Positions 17,569 to 26,642 are shown, numbered from the stretch's first letter. The stretch: DNA of 64,000 nucleotides from Actinomadura parmotrematis (GCF_019458805.1 NZ_JAIBOA010000021.1:62001-126000), one strand, 5' to 3'. Numbers and translations are program-made. The notes: a model not told the origin generated them from the letters alone.

Positions 17569-18522
17569 TCAGGGAGCGACGGCGAGGACGAGCTTGCCGG
17601 TCGTCGCGCCCGACTCGATGCGCCGGTGCGCTTCGGCGGCCCGCTCCAGCGGCAGCGTCTCCACGCCGACCCGCAGGTCGCCCGCGGCCGCGGCACGGAC
17701 GGCCCGGCGGAGCGCCCGGCCCGCCTCGGCGGGGTGGGCGGCGGCGAACGCGGCGAGGTTGAACCCCGCCACGGTCTTGTTGGCGAACCACAGCCCGTTC
17801 GCCGACAGGCCGACGTCCTCGGCGCCCGAGGCGTTGCCCATGACGACCAGGCGCCCGAGCGGCGCCAGGGCGTCCAGGCCCGCCTGCCGGGACGGGCCGC
17901 CGACCATGTCCACCACGACGTCGAACAGGCCGTCCGGCCGCTCGCCGCGCAGCACGACCTCGGTGTAGCCGAACGCCCTCGCGGCCTCGACCTTGGCGGC
18001 ACCGCCGACGCTGCCGACGACGCGGCCCGCGCCGAGCAGCCGGGCGGCCTGCCCGAGCTGGCTGCCGACGCCCCCGGCGGCGGCGTGCACGAGCACGCTC
18101 TCGCCGGGCTCGATGCGGGCGATCCGGTCGAGGACGAGGAAGGCGGTGGTGCTGTTGGACGGCACCGCCGCCGCCACGTCCAGCGGCAGGCCGTCCTCCA
18201 GCGGGGCGACGAGGTCGGCGGCGGTCACCGCGACCTCGGCGTAGCCGCCGCCGTCGACGATGGTGAGCGCCGCGACCGGCTGCCCGGGGCGCAGCCCGTC
18301 GACGCCGTCGCCGACGGCCCGCACATGACCCGACACCTCGATGCCGGGGACGAACGGCAGCGGCACGTCCACGACGCCCTGCCGGTAGAGGATCTCGGCG
18401 AAGTTCGCGCCGGCGTAGGCGACGTCGATCGCGACCTGGCCCGGCCCCGGCTCGGGGGCCTCGACGTCGGCGACGGTGAGCACGTCCGCCGCGCCGAAGC
18501 GGGGAATGGTGACGGCCCTCAT
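17569..18522 (-). CDS. Quinone-oxidoreductase-like MDR dehydrogenase
   Basis: 317 residues from ATG 18522. Medium-chain reductase without the zinc ligands: GroES-like N-terminal domain with PFVPGIEVSGHV near residue 60, and the Rossmann motif HAAAGGVGSQLGQAA near 142 for NADPH. Quinone oxidoreductases of this type reduce quinones or enones with NADPH. The start overlaps the stop of the aldo/keto reductase (TGATG), so the two are co-translated. Confidence 0.88.
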   Translation of the reverse strand: MRAVTIPRFGAADVLTVADVEAPEPGPGQVAIDVAYAGANFAEILYRQGVVDVPLPFVPGIEVSGHVRAVGDGVDGLRPGQPVAALTIVDGGGYAEVAVTAADLVAPLEDGLPLDVAAAVPSNSTTAFLVLDRIARIEPGESVLVHAAAGGVGSQLGQAARLLGAGRVVGSVGGAAKVEAARAFGYTEVVLRGERPDGLFDVVVDMVGGPSRQAGLDALAPLGRLVVMGNASGAEDVGLSANGLWFANKTVAGFNLAAFAAAHPAEAGRALRRAVRAAAAGDLRVGVETLPLERAAEAHRRIESGATTGKLVLAVAP

Positions 18523-19532
18523 CAGTAACGCGCTCCCACCGCGGCGGGGACGCCGTCGAGCTCGGCGAGGTCGGCGGCGGTGAGGTCGAGGTCGGCGGCG
18601 CCGGCGTTGTCGCGCAGGTACTTCGCCTTCTTGGTGCCGGGGATCGGGACGACGTGGTCGCCCTGCGCGAGCGTCCAGGCGATCGCGACCTGGGCGGGCG
18701 TCGCGCCGTGCCGGGCGGCGACGGCCTTGACGACGTCCACGATGGCGAGGTTGGCCTTCAGCGCCTCGCTCTGGAAGCGGGGGTTGGTGCTGCGGAAGTC
18801 GTCGCCCGCGAAGTCGGCGGCGGTCACCGTGCCGGTGAGGAAGCCGCGGCCGAGCGGGCTGAACGGCACGAACGCCGCGCCGCTGGCGGCGCACCAGCCG
18901 ACGACGTCGCCGACCTCGGGGCTCGCCGAGGCGGTGCCGTCGCCGCCGCCGCCCGCGCTGCCGCCGGGCGCGCCGAGCGCGTCGCGCGTCCAGAGCGACA
19001 GCTCGGACTGGACCGCGGCGACCGGGTGGACGGCGTGGGCCTCGGCGGCCTGCGCGACCGTCACCTCCGACAGCCCGAGGTGGCGGACCTTGCCGGCCGC
19101 GACCAGCTCGGCCATCGCGCCCCAGGTCTCGGCGAGCGGCACCGCCGGGTCGACGCGGTGCAGGTAGTACAGGTCGATCACGTCGGTGCCGAGGCGGCGC
19201 AGGCTCTCCTCGGCCGAGGCCCGGACGTGCGCGGGCGAGCCGTCGCGGCGCATCGAGGAAGCGTCCCGCCCCTGCACCACGAGGCCGGTCTTGGTGGCGA
19301 GGACGGCCTCGTCGCGGCGGCCTTGCAGGGCGCGGCCGACGAGCTCCTCGTTGTCGCCGTTCCCGTACACCTGTGCGGTGTCGAGGAAGGTGACGCCGAG
19401 GTCGAGCGCCTCGCCGATGAGCGCCGCCGAGGCGGAGTCGTCGCGCTCGGCGGCGCTGTAGGCCCAGCTCATGCCCATGCAGCCGAGCCCGACGGCGCCG
19501 ACGGCGGTTCCCTGGAAATCACGCGTCCGCAT
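18522..19532 (-). CDS. Aldo/keto reductase
   Basis: 336 residues from ATG 19532, preceded by an AAAGGA-type ribosome site. Typical AKR barrel: GLGCMGMSWAY near residue 15, FLDTAQVYGNGDNEELVGRA with the catalytic Asp/Tyr near 55-60, the lysine in ATKTG near 85, and YYLHRVDP near 125. Gly-rich insert SAGGGGDG near 210 is unusual. Reduces aldehydes or ketones with NADPH. It sits 106 bp after an XRE regulator on the same strand. Confidence 0.92.
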   Translation of the reverse strand: MRTRDFQGTAVGAVGLGCMGMSWAYSAAERDDSASAALIGEALDLGVTFLDTAQVYGNGDNEELVGRALQGRRDEAVLATKTGLVVQGRDASSMRRDGSPAHVRASAEESLRRLGTDVIDLYYLHRVDPAVPLAETWGAMAELVAAGKVRHLGLSEVTVAQAAEAHAVHPVAAVQSELSLWTRDALGAPGGSAGGGGDGTASASPEVGDVVGWCAASGAAFVPFSPLGRGFLTGTVTAADFAGDDFRSTNPRFQSEALKANLAIVDVVKAVAARHGATPAQVAIAWTLAQGDHVVPIPGTKKAKYLRDNAGAADLDLTAADLAELDGVPAAVGARY

Positions 19533-19638
19533 TGCGTTCGTCCTTTCCGTTCGCGATGGCACGATCGTGCCGCGCCGGCGGGCGGCCCGGCAGTGCGCGC
19601 TCATCCGGGGTCTGCCACCACCACCCTGCCGGGCGGCC

Positions 19639-20502
19639 TCAGCTCGCCCGGGACAGCCGGCGGTGCTCCATGTGGCGCTCCAGGCGCTCCTCGGTGCCCG
19701 TGCCGGGGCGGGGGTGGTGCAGGATCAGGCTGAGGCCCGGGCGGTCGGCGAGGGGCAGCGCCAGGGCGTCGAAGACCAGCTCGCCCGCCTCGGGGTGGCG
19801 GATCGCCTTGACGGCGTCGGTTCCGGCGGACACGTCGTGCCGCGCCCACAGCTCGGCGAACTCGGGGCAGGCGGCGCGCAGGCCGTCCGCCAGCCGGCCG
19901 AACTCCGGGTCGTCCGGGTGGCGGGCGCTGTCGGCGCGGAAGCGGGCGACGACGCCGGGCGCGGCCTCGGCCCACTCGGTGCTCATGGCGCGGAAGATGC
20001 CGTTGGTGAAGAAGGTGACCAGGCAGTTGCGGTCGGTGTCGCCGTAGCCGAACACCTCGCGCGCCGCGTCGTTGATGGCCAGGAAGTTCCAGTGCCGGTC
20101 GCGGACGTAGGCCGGGCGCGGCGCCCACGCCTCCAGCACGCGCCGCAGCTCCGGCGACACGGCGCCGCCGGCCGCGGTCCCCTCGGCCGGCGGCGGGTTC
20201 AGCCCGGCGAGCAGGTAGAGGTGCTCGCGCTCGGCGGCGTCCAGGCGGAGCGCCCGCGCGATCGCGTCCAGCACCTCGCCGGACACCTTGATGTCGCGTC
20301 CCTGCTCCAGCCAGGTGTACCAGGACACCCCGACCCCGGCGAGGACCGCGACCTCCTCGCGGCGCAGTCCCGGCGTCCGGCGGCGGCCCCCGGCGGGCAT
20401 GCCGACGTCGGCGGGCGCGAGCCGCGCGCGCCGGGTGCGCAGGAAGTCGCGGAGCTCGGCGCGGCGCCGGTCGGCCCCGGAGTCGGGCGGTTCGTTGCTC
20501 AT
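19639..20502 (-). CDS. XRE-family regulator with MmyB-type ligand-binding domain
   Basis: 287 residues from ATG 20502. N-terminal helix-turn-helix (residues about 12-85) with TPGLRREEVAVLAGVG and the signature WYTWLEQGRDIKVS; C-terminal domain with AYVRDRHWNFLAIND and a TFF segment as in the MmyB-like domain (PF17765). Many actinobacterial members of this family control an adjacent dehydrogenase or AKR, so control of the two reductases downstream is likely. Confidence 0.88.
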   Translation of the reverse strand: MSNEPPDSGADRRRAELRDFLRTRRARLAPADVGMPAGGRRRTPGLRREEVAVLAGVGVSWYTWLEQGRDIKVSGEVLDAIARALRLDAAEREHLYLLAGLNPPPAEGTAAGGAVSPELRRVLEAWAPRPAYVRDRHWNFLAINDAAREVFGYGDTDRNCLVTFFTNGIFRAMSTEWAEAAPGVVARFRADSARHPDDPEFGRLADGLRAACPEFAELWARHDVSAGTDAVKAIRHPEAGELVFDALALPLADRPGLSLILHHPRPGTGTEERLERHMEHRRLSRAS

Positions 20503-20615
20503 GGCGGCCACGATAGTCCGGCTCGTCACGATCATCCCGGCGTGCGCCCGGCGGCGGCGCCACCCGTCGTCTAGGGTGTGAACCCGGCACCGGAGGGCGA
20601 AGGGCGGTTGGGGCG

Positions 20616-21161
20616 ATGATGACCGGTCCCGGGACTGGACCGCTGGGCGACCAGCAACCGGGCGACGCCCCGGGGGCGGCCGGGCCGGGCGGCTCGGGCC
20701 TCGCCGACCTCGCGGCGGCCGTCGAGCGGGCCGTCGCCACCGCGATGCTCGCCTGGAACCGCGCCGACCAGGGGCTGGAGGTGCACGTCTCCCCGGTCCA
20801 GCTGCGCGCGATCGAGACGATCGCCCGGCAGGACCGGATCAACCTCGGCGGCCTCGCCGCCGAGCTCGGCGTCATCCCCTCCTCGGCCAGCCGGCTCTGC
20901 GACCGGCTGGAGGCCGCCGGGCTGATCCTGCGCGAGCCCGCGCAGGCCGACCGGCGCGAGATCATCGTGACGCTGAGCCGGGACGGCCAGGCGCTCTGCG
21001 CGTCGCTGTCGCGCCGCCGCCGGGCCGTCGTCGCCGCGGCCCTCGCCGAGCTGTCGGCGCCCTCCCGGGCGCGCCTGCTGGACAGCCTCACCGAGTTCGC
21101 GCGGGCCTGCGAGCAGCAGGCCGTCCGCCGCACCGGTACGGCGGGGTCCCGTCCCGCCTGA
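20616..21161 (+). CDS. MarR family transcriptional regulator
   Basis: 181 residues from ATG 20616 (ATG 20619 is also possible). A Gly/Pro-rich N-terminal tail of 30 residues is followed by a MarR winged helix: INLGGLAAELGVIPSSASRL near 95 is the recognition helix-turn-helix and ADRREIIVTLSRDG near 120 the wing. It lies 115 bp before a PP2C phosphatase on the same strand. ANTAR and phosphatase genes of such clusters often serve stress responses, but no target can be named. Confidence 0.85.
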   Translation: MMTGPGTGPLGDQQPGDAPGAAGPGGSGLADLAAAVERAVATAMLAWNRADQGLEVHVSPVQLRAIETIARQDRINLGGLAAELGVIPSSASRLCDRLEAAGLILREPAQADRREIIVTLSRDGQALCASLSRRRRAVVAAALAELSAPSRARLLDSLTEFARACEQQAVRRTGTAGSRPA

Positions 21162-21276
21162 CCGATATTTGTCACACGGCAAATTCTCTGTCATCCTCTG
21201 CGCGGGGCCTCCGCCCTGCGGCGTCCGCCGAGCGGGGCGATCCCGCCGTGCTGACAGCGAGAGGAAACGGCGGCAC

Positions 21277-22443
21277 ATGAGCACCGAGCACCGTCCGTGC
21301 GGCGTGGAACGGGCGTTGCGGGAGGCGCCCGCGAACGCGCTCCCCGAGGCGCTCATCGCGACGCTGCGGCTGAACTACCCGCGCGTCGCCGCGGTCCGGC
21401 TGCTCCTCGCCGACTACCACCTGCGCTCGCTGCTGCCGGTCGGCCCCGAGGAGCCCGCCGACCCCGTCCGCGTGCACGGCACCGCCGCCGGCCGCGCCTT
21501 CGCCACCGGCCGCGTCGTCACCGAGGACGGCGCCGCGGTGTCGGTCCCGGTGACCGCGCGCGGCGACCGCCTCGGCGTGCTCGCCATCACCCTGAGCGCC
21601 CCCGCCGCCGAGGACGAGCTGCTGGAGCTCGGCGAGATCGGCCGCATCGCCGGCGGCGCGCTGAAGGTCGCCTGGCCCCTCACCGACCGCTACGAGCGGG
21701 CCCGCCGGCGGCGCCGCCTCACCCTGGCCGCCGAGCTGCAGTGGCAGCTCCTGCCCGGCCAGTCGATGTCCGGCGACCGCTTCACCGTCGGCGGCCACCT
21801 GGAGCCCGCCTACTCGATCGGCGGCGACAACTACGACTGGGTCGCCGAGCAGGACCAGCTCACCCTCAGCGTCACCAACGGGGCGGGCACCGGCACCCAG
21901 GCCGCGCTGCTCACCTCGCTCGTCGTCGGCGCGCTCCGCAACGCCCGCCGCTCGGGCGCCGACCTCGCCGAGCAGGCGAGCCTCGCCAACGACATGGTGC
22001 ACGCCCGGCACGGCGGCAAGGAGTTCACCGAGACGCTGCTCATCGGCGTCGACCTCACCAGCGGCGCCGTCACGGTCGTGGACGCCGGGTCGCCGCGGAT
22101 CCTGCGGATGCGCGGCACCCAGGTCACCCCCATCGAGCTCGACCAGCAGCTCCCGCTCGGCATGTTCGCCGACACCGAGTACCGGCCCCAGCGGTTCGCC
22201 CTGGAGCCCGGGGACCGCCTCGTCATCTGCAGCGACGGCGTCTACTCGGCGGCCTCGCAGCGCGGTGACGACTTCGGCGCCCACCTGCTGGAGCAGACCG
22301 TGCGGCGCACCCGGCTGCAGGACGCCGCGGCGGTGCCGCTGTCGATCGTCGGGGAGCTCATGGACTTCCAGGGCGAGCACGACCTCGGCGACGACGCCAT
22401 CGTCGTCTGCCTGGACTGGCACGACGAGGCGGCCCGGCGCTGA
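21277..22443 (+). CDS. PP2C-type (SpoIIE/RsbU) serine phosphatase with GAF-like N-terminus
   Basis: 388 residues from ATG 21277, with GAGAGGAAACGG upstream. Residues about 15-150 look like a GAF-type sensor. From about 165 on is the SpoIIE domain: AELQWQLLPG near 152, SIGGDNYDW near 178 (the usual GGDxYD metal site reads GGDNYD), TNGAGTGTQAAL near 198 where most members have DxxGHG, and CSDGVYSA and LGDDAIVV near 320 and 375. The GHG to GTG change could weaken activity. Likely acts on an anti-anti-sigma factor; none is encoded nearby. Confidence 0.88.
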   Translation: MSTEHRPCGVERALREAPANALPEALIATLRLNYPRVAAVRLLLADYHLRSLLPVGPEEPADPVRVHGTAAGRAFATGRVVTEDGAAVSVPVTARGDRLGVLAITLSAPAAEDELLELGEIGRIAGGALKVAWPLTDRYERARRRRRLTLAAELQWQLLPGQSMSGDRFTVGGHLEPAYSIGGDNYDWVAEQDQLTLSVTNGAGTGTQAALLTSLVVGALRNARRSGADLAEQASLANDMVHARHGGKEFTETLLIGVDLTSGAVTVVDAGSPRILRMRGTQVTPIELDQQLPLGMFADTEYRPQRFALEPGDRLVICSDGVYSAASQRGDDFGAHLLEQTVRRTRLQDAAAVPLSIVGELMDFQGEHDLGDDAIVVCLDWHDEAARR

Positions 22444-22468
22444 CCCCGGCGGCGGCCCGGCGGGCGGG

Positions 22469-23644
22469 TCAGTCCGCCAGCAGCCGCCGGCCGATGACCA
22501 TCTTCTGGATGTCGGCGGTGCCCTCGCCGATCAGCAGCATCGGCGCCTCCCGGTACAGGCGCTCGATCTCGTACTCGGTGGAGTAGCCGTACCCGCCGTG
22601 GATGCGGAAGGCGTCCTCCACCACCTCCTTGCAGTACTCGCTCGCCAGGTACTTGGCCATCCCGGCCTCCAGATCGTTGCGCTCGCCGCCGTCCTTGCGG
22701 CGCGCCGCCATCACCGTCATCTGGTGGGCGGCCTCGACCTTGGTCGCCATGTCCGCCAGCCGGAACAGCACGGCCTGGTGCTCGGCGATCGGGCGGCCGA
22801 ACGTCTCGCGCTCGCGGGCGTAGGCCAGCGCGAGCTCGTAGGCGCGGCGGGCGACGCCGCAGCCGCGCGCGGCGACGTTGACGCGGCCGACCTCGACGCC
22901 GTCCATCATCTGGTAGAAGCCGCGCCCCGGCTCCCCGCCGAGGAGCTGGCCGGCGCCGACCCGGTGGGCGTCGAAGAGCAGCTCGGTGGTGTCGACGCCC
23001 TTGTAGCCCATCTTGCCGATCTTCCCGGGGACGGTGAGGCCGGGCGCGACCTCCCCGAACCCCGGCTCCTTGTCGACCAGGAACGTCGTCATGCCGCGGT
23101 GCCCGGCGTCCGGGTCGGTCTTGACCAGGGTCGCGACGAGGTGGGCGCTGCCGCCGTTGGTCAGCCACATCTTCCGGCCGGTGATCAGGTAGCCGTCCCC
23201 GTCGGGCACCGCGCGGGTGCGGATCGCCGCGACGTCCGAGCCGCAGCCGGGCTCGGACATGGAGAACGCGCCGCGCACCTCGCCGGTCGCCATCCGCGGC
23301 AGGTAGCGGTCCCGCTGCTCGGCGGTGCCGTGGTGGGCGATCATCCAGGCGACGATGAAGTGGGTGTTGACGATGCCCGACACGCTCATCCAGCCGCGCG
23401 ACAGCTCCTCGACGACGAGGGCGTAGGTGAGCAGCGACGCGCCGAGCCCGCCGTGCTCCTCGCCGATCATGAGGCCGAACAGGCCGAGCTCCCGCATCCC
23501 GTCGACGATCTCCTGCGGGTAGGCGTCGGCGCGCTCCAGGTCGCCCGCGACGGGCAGGACCTCGCGGTCCACGAAGTCCCGGACGACGGCCACGATCGCG
23601 CGCTGCTCGTCGGTCAGCCCGTAGGTCTGCTGCAGCCTGCCCAT
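22469..23644 (-). CDS. Acyl-CoA dehydrogenase (first of GntR-linked pair)
   Basis: 391 residues. FAD-dependent acyl-CoA dehydrogenase: FSMSEPGCGSDVAAIRTRA near 128, the FAD/substrate segment RKMWLTNGGSAHL near 155, the arginine loop RERETFGRPIAEHQ near 275, and IHGGYGYSTEYEIERLYREA near 350 with the catalytic-glutamate region. Substrate chain not readable. The 52-bp stretch upstream is AT-rich and holds TATACGATAG, also found in variant form before the second dehydrogenase. Confidence 0.92.
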   Translation of the reverse strand: MGRLQQTYGLTDEQRAIVAVVRDFVDREVLPVAGDLERADAYPQEIVDGMRELGLFGLMIGEEHGGLGASLLTYALVVEELSRGWMSVSGIVNTHFIVAWMIAHHGTAEQRDRYLPRMATGEVRGAFSMSEPGCGSDVAAIRTRAVPDGDGYLITGRKMWLTNGGSAHLVATLVKTDPDAGHRGMTTFLVDKEPGFGEVAPGLTVPGKIGKMGYKGVDTTELLFDAHRVGAGQLLGGEPGRGFYQMMDGVEVGRVNVAARGCGVARRAYELALAYARERETFGRPIAEHQAVLFRLADMATKVEAAHQMTVMAARRKDGGERNDLEAGMAKYLASEYCKEVVEDAFRIHGGYGYSTEYEIERLYREAPMLLIGEGTADIQKMVIGRRLLAD

Positions 23645-23678
23645 CGCGGTTCCTCCGCTCGCCCGGAACGAGATTTTT

Positions 23679-23688
23679 TATACGATAG
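23679..23688 (+). promoter_or_regulatory. Candidate GntR operator, site 1
   Basis: TATACGATAG in the promoter region of the leftward acyl-CoA dehydrogenase matches TATATGACAG (24476-24485) at 8 of 10 positions (TATAYGAYAG). Both flank the GntR gene, which suggests a shared operator. Confidence 0.4.
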
Positions 23689-23703
23689 GGGGAGGCCCTG
23701 CGG

Positions 23704-24426
23704 TCAGTCCCCGGCGGGTGCGCCCGGGGTCGCGTCCGTGGTCGCGCCGGCGGGCGCGTCCCAGAAGCCGCGGCCCTCCAGGTGCCCGACGAGCAGCGCG
23801 CCCGCGTGCCGGATGTGCGCGCGCATCGCGTGCCGCGCGGCCCCGGCGTCACCGGACCGCAGCGCGGCGAGGACGCTCCCGTGGTCGTCGACCGACGCCT
23901 GCGGCCAGCCCTCGATCGAGGGGTAGAAGCGGCGCGGCGCGTACCGCGCGACCAGGCCGAGCAGCCAGGCGTTCTTCGGCGACCCGGCGGCCAGGTTGAC
24001 GGCCCGGTGGAAGCGGTGGTTGGCGTCCTCGATGGCGGCGGGGTCGCGGGCGGCGGCGGCCCGCTCCAGCTCGGCCTGCAGCCCCTCCAGCTCGGCGAGC
24101 CCGGCGGGCGTGAGGGACGCGGCGGCGCGCGCGGCGAGCTCGCCCGCGAAGTACGCCTGCGCCTCGAACAGGTCGTGGACGTCGGCGCGGGTGAGCGGGG
24201 CGGCCCGGAAGCCGCGGCGCGGCTCCAGCGTCACGAAGCCCTCGCCGCGCAGCGCGAGCAGCGCCTCGCGCACCGGCGTGACGCTGATCCCGAGGTCGCC
24301 GGCGATCCGCTCCAGCCGGACGAACTCCCCCGGCCGCACCTGCCCGGACATGATGAGCTCGCGGATGTGGTCGGCGACCTCGTCGCCGAGCTGGCGGCGC
24401 CGCCCGAGCGCCCGTGGCGTCCCCAT
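23704..24426 (-). CDS. GntR family regulator, FCD (FadR-type) subgroup
   Basis: 240 residues from ATG 24426. Winged helix with LGDEVADHIRELIMSGQVRPGEFV near 13-36 and LGISVTPVREALLALRGEGFV near 47-67, then an all-helical FCD domain with the metal-site type pattern DANHRFHRAVN near 150. FCD regulators bind organic acids or acyl-CoAs. It lies between two acyl-CoA dehydrogenase genes transcribed away on either side, so it probably controls both. A longer start at 24474 is open but lacks a ribosome site. Confidence 0.88.
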   Translation of the reverse strand: MGTPRALGRRRQLGDEVADHIRELIMSGQVRPGEFVRLERIAGDLGISVTPVREALLALRGEGFVTLEPRRGFRAAPLTRADVHDLFEAQAYFAGELAARAAASLTPAGLAELEGLQAELERAAAARDPAAIEDANHRFHRAVNLAAGSPKNAWLLGLVARYAPRRFYPSIEGWPQASVDDHGSVLAALRSGDAGAARHAMRAHIRHAGALLVGHLEGRGFWDAPAGATTDATPGAPAGD

Positions 24427-24475
24427 AGGCGACTCATTATGGACCGGCGCCACCCGTCCCGCCGTCCGCATCACA

Positions 24476-24485
24476 TATATGACAG
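24476..24485 (+). promoter_or_regulatory. Candidate GntR operator, site 2
   Basis: TATATGACAG, partner of the site at 23679-23688; it overlaps the 8-bp palindrome CATATATG (24474-24481) and lies between the GntR gene and the rightward acyl-CoA dehydrogenase. Confidence 0.4.
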
Positions 24486-24515
24486 ACTCCGGAACCCCAT
24501 CCCCCGGGAGGCGCC

Positions 24516-25667
24516 GTGTTCGGTCTGAACGACGAGGAGCGCGCGATCGTGCGGGTCGTCGCCGAGTTCGTGGACCGCGAGGTGCGGCCCGTCGCGCGCG
24601 AGCTGGAGCACGCCGACGCCTATCCCGAGGCGCTCATCGAGCGGATGAAGCGGCTCGGGGTGTTCGGCCTGGCGGTGCCCGCGCCCTACGGCGAGTCGGC
24701 CGTGTCCAAGCGCTGCTACGCGCTGGTCACCGAGGAGCTGGCGCGCGGCTGGATGTCGCTGGCGGGCGCGTTCGGCGGCCACACCGTCGTGTCGCACCTG
24801 CTCGCCACGTTCGGCACCGAGGAGCAGAAGGACCGCTACCTGCCGCGGATGGCGACCGGCGAGCTGCGCGCCACGATGGCGCTGACCGAGCCGTCCGGCG
24901 GCTCGGACCTGCAGGCGATGACGACCACCGCGCGCCGCGACGGCGCCTTCTACACCGTCGACGGCGCCAAGATGTGGATCACCAACGCGCGCCGCTCCGG
25001 GCTGATCGCGCTCCTCTGCAAGACCGACCCGGACGCCGTGCCGCGCCACAAGGGCATCAGCATCCTGCTGGTGGAGCCCGGCCCCGGCCTCACCGTCTCG
25101 CGCGACCTGCCGAAGCTCGGCTACAAGGGCGTGGAGACCTGCGAGCTGGCGTTCGACGGCCTGCGGGTGCCCGCGGGCGCCGTCCTCGGCGGCGCCGAGG
25201 GCCGCGGGTTCGCGCAGATGATGAAGGGCCTGGAGGTCGGGCGCATCCAGGTCGCGGCGCGCGCGCTCGGCGTCGGCCGCGCCGCGCTGGAGGACTCGCT
25301 GCGCTACGCCCGGCAGCGCGAGGCGTTCGGCAAGCCGATCTGGCGGCACCAGTCGGTCGGCAACATGCTCGCCGACATGGCGACGCAGCTGCGCGCCGCG
25401 CGGCTGCTGACGCTGGACGCGGCCGAGCGCCTGGACGCCGGGGAGCGCTGCGACATGGAGGCCGGCATGGCCAAGCTGCACGCCTCCGAGACGGCGATGC
25501 GGATCGCGCTGGACGCCGTGCGCATCCACGGCGCGGCCGGCTACTCCACCGAGTTCGACGTGGAGCGCTACTTCCGCGACGCCCCGCTGATGATCGTCGG
25601 CGAGGGCACCAACGAGATCCAGCGGGGCGTCATCGTCAAGCAGCTCGTGGAGCGCGGCCGGGTCTAG
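24516..25667 (+). CDS. Acyl-CoA dehydrogenase (second of GntR-linked pair)
   Basis: 383 residues from GTG 24516 with GGGAGG upstream. Same family and similar to the leftward dehydrogenase: MALTEPSGGSDLQAM near 125, GAKMWITNARRSGL near 152, RQREAFGKPIWRHQ near 270, IHGAAGYSTEFDVERYFRDA near 340 and GTNEIQRGVI near 370. FAD enzyme that makes an alpha,beta double bond in an acyl-CoA thioester. The gene ends 9 bp before the MITE-like element. Confidence 0.92.
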   Translation: MFGLNDEERAIVRVVAEFVDREVRPVARELEHADAYPEALIERMKRLGVFGLAVPAPYGESAVSKRCYALVTEELARGWMSLAGAFGGHTVVSHLLATFGTEEQKDRYLPRMATGELRATMALTEPSGGSDLQAMTTTARRDGAFYTVDGAKMWITNARRSGLIALLCKTDPDAVPRHKGISILLVEPGPGLTVSRDLPKLGYKGVETCELAFDGLRVPAGAVLGGAEGRGFAQMMKGLEVGRIQVAARALGVGRAALEDSLRYARQREAFGKPIWRHQSVGNMLADMATQLRAARLLTLDAAERLDAGERCDMEAGMAKLHASETAMRIALDAVRIHGAAGYSTEFDVERYFRDAPLMIVGEGTNEIQRGVIVKQLVERGRV

Positions 25668-25676
25668 CGGGGGCTG

Positions 25677-25836
25677 GGGCGTGTTCTGTGGATCTACGTT
25701 CTGCTGCGCGGCGCCCAGGCGGCCCCCGGCGGCGTTGTCGTCGGTCGACGGCCGACACCGGGCCGCCTCCCTCCTCCGCCTTGCCGGGGACCACCTGGAC
25801 ACCGCTCACGACGGACAAGACCCACAGAACACGCCC
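25677..25836. mobile_element. MITE-like element or IS remnant, 160 bp, with 19-bp terminal inverted repeats
   Basis: Left end GGGCGTGTTCTGTGGATCT (25677-25695) and right end AGACCCACAGAACACGCCC (25818-25836) are inverted repeats with one mismatch. Inside, AGGCGGCCC (25717-25725) and GGGCCGCCT (25760-25768) form a second inverted repeat, so the element can fold into a long hairpin. No transposase frame. No clear target duplication: CTG precedes and TAG follows. The right end supplies the stop codon context of the MaoC gene, and the hairpin could also serve as a bidirectional terminator between the two convergent genes. Confidence 0.7.
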
Positions 25837-26642
25837 TAGGAGAACGTCGCCGTCATGGCGGTGACGCCGCCGGGCGCGTGCACGGCGAGCTCGCCCTCCG
25901 GGGAGCCCGCGACGACGAACGGCTGGTCGCCGTAGACGGGGCGGCGGGCGCGGAACGACAGCTCGGTCACCTTGTGGCCCTCGCGGCGCGGCAGCTCCAG
26001 GCAGAGCAGCGCGAGCAGCGGCCCGTGCACGACGAGGCCCGGGTGCCCCTCGGCCTGCGTGGCGTAGGTCTGGTCGTAGTGGATGCGGTGCGCGTTGTAG
26101 GTGAGCGCGCTGAACCGGAACAGCAGGACGGGGTCGGCGCTCATCGGCAGCGTCCAGGGCGCCGTCACCTCGGGCGTCAGGTAGGACGGCTCGGCGGTGG
26201 GGAAGGACGGGTCGCCGCTGCGGTAGACCAGGTCCTGCTCCTCGACGGCGATGCGGTCGCCGTCGCGCAGGAAGGTGTGCCGGACGGTGACGAACGCCAG
26301 CTCGCCGGTGCGGCCCCGCTTGACCTCGACGCCGGCGAGCTCGGTGCGGCGGGTGAGGGTGTCGCCGATGCGGAGCGGCTCGCGGACGAGGAACCGGCCG
26401 CCGGCGAACATGCGGCGGCGGTCGCGGATCGGCGGCAGGAACCGGCCGGCCGCGGGGTGGCCGTCGGGGCCGAGCTCGGCGGTGGCGGGCCGGTCCAGGA
26501 AGTACAGCCACTGCCAGAGCGGCGGCAGGTCCGCGGCGGGCGCCGGCACGTCCAGCAGCCCGGCGAGCGCCGCGGCGGGCTCGGCGTCCAGGGTCTGCAC
26601 GGCCTCGTGCGGGGCGGGGGTCCAGCCTTCGAGGTCGATCAT
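25836..26642 (-). CDS. MaoC/FAS1-like dehydratase-hydratase, mesaconyl-C4-CoA hydratase-like
   Basis: 268 residues from ATG 26642. Double hot-dog protein: N-terminal half with WQWLYFLDRP and an FLPPIRDRRRMFAGGRF segment near 70-85, C-terminal half with FRFSALTYNAHRIHYD near 185-200 (hydratase-2 type Asn/His region) and GLVVHGPLLALLCLEL near 215. This is the layout of mesaconyl-C4-CoA or itaconyl-CoA hydratase-like enzymes. It overlaps the CoA-transferase gene by 4 bp. Its TAG stop lies at the edge of the MITE-like element, which may have set the C-terminus. Confidence 0.8.
   Translation of the reverse strand: MIDLEGWTPAPHEAVQTLDAEPAAALAGLLDVPAPAADLPPLWQWLYFLDRPATAELGPDGHPAAGRFLPPIRDRRRMFAGGRFLVREPLRIGDTLTRRTELAGVEVKRGRTGELAFVTVRHTFLRDGDRIAVEEQDLVYRSGDPSFPTAEPSYLTPEVTAPWTLPMSADPVLLFRFSALTYNAHRIHYDQTYATQAEGHPGLVVHGPLLALLCLELPRREGHKVTELSFRARRPVYGDQPFVVAGSPEGELAVHAPGGVTAMTATFS

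Noticed and set aside
20616..22443. MarR and PP2C phosphatase as a two-gene partner-switching operon
   Set aside because: 115 bp apart with no coupling and no anti-sigma or STAS gene nearby; kept as separate genes.
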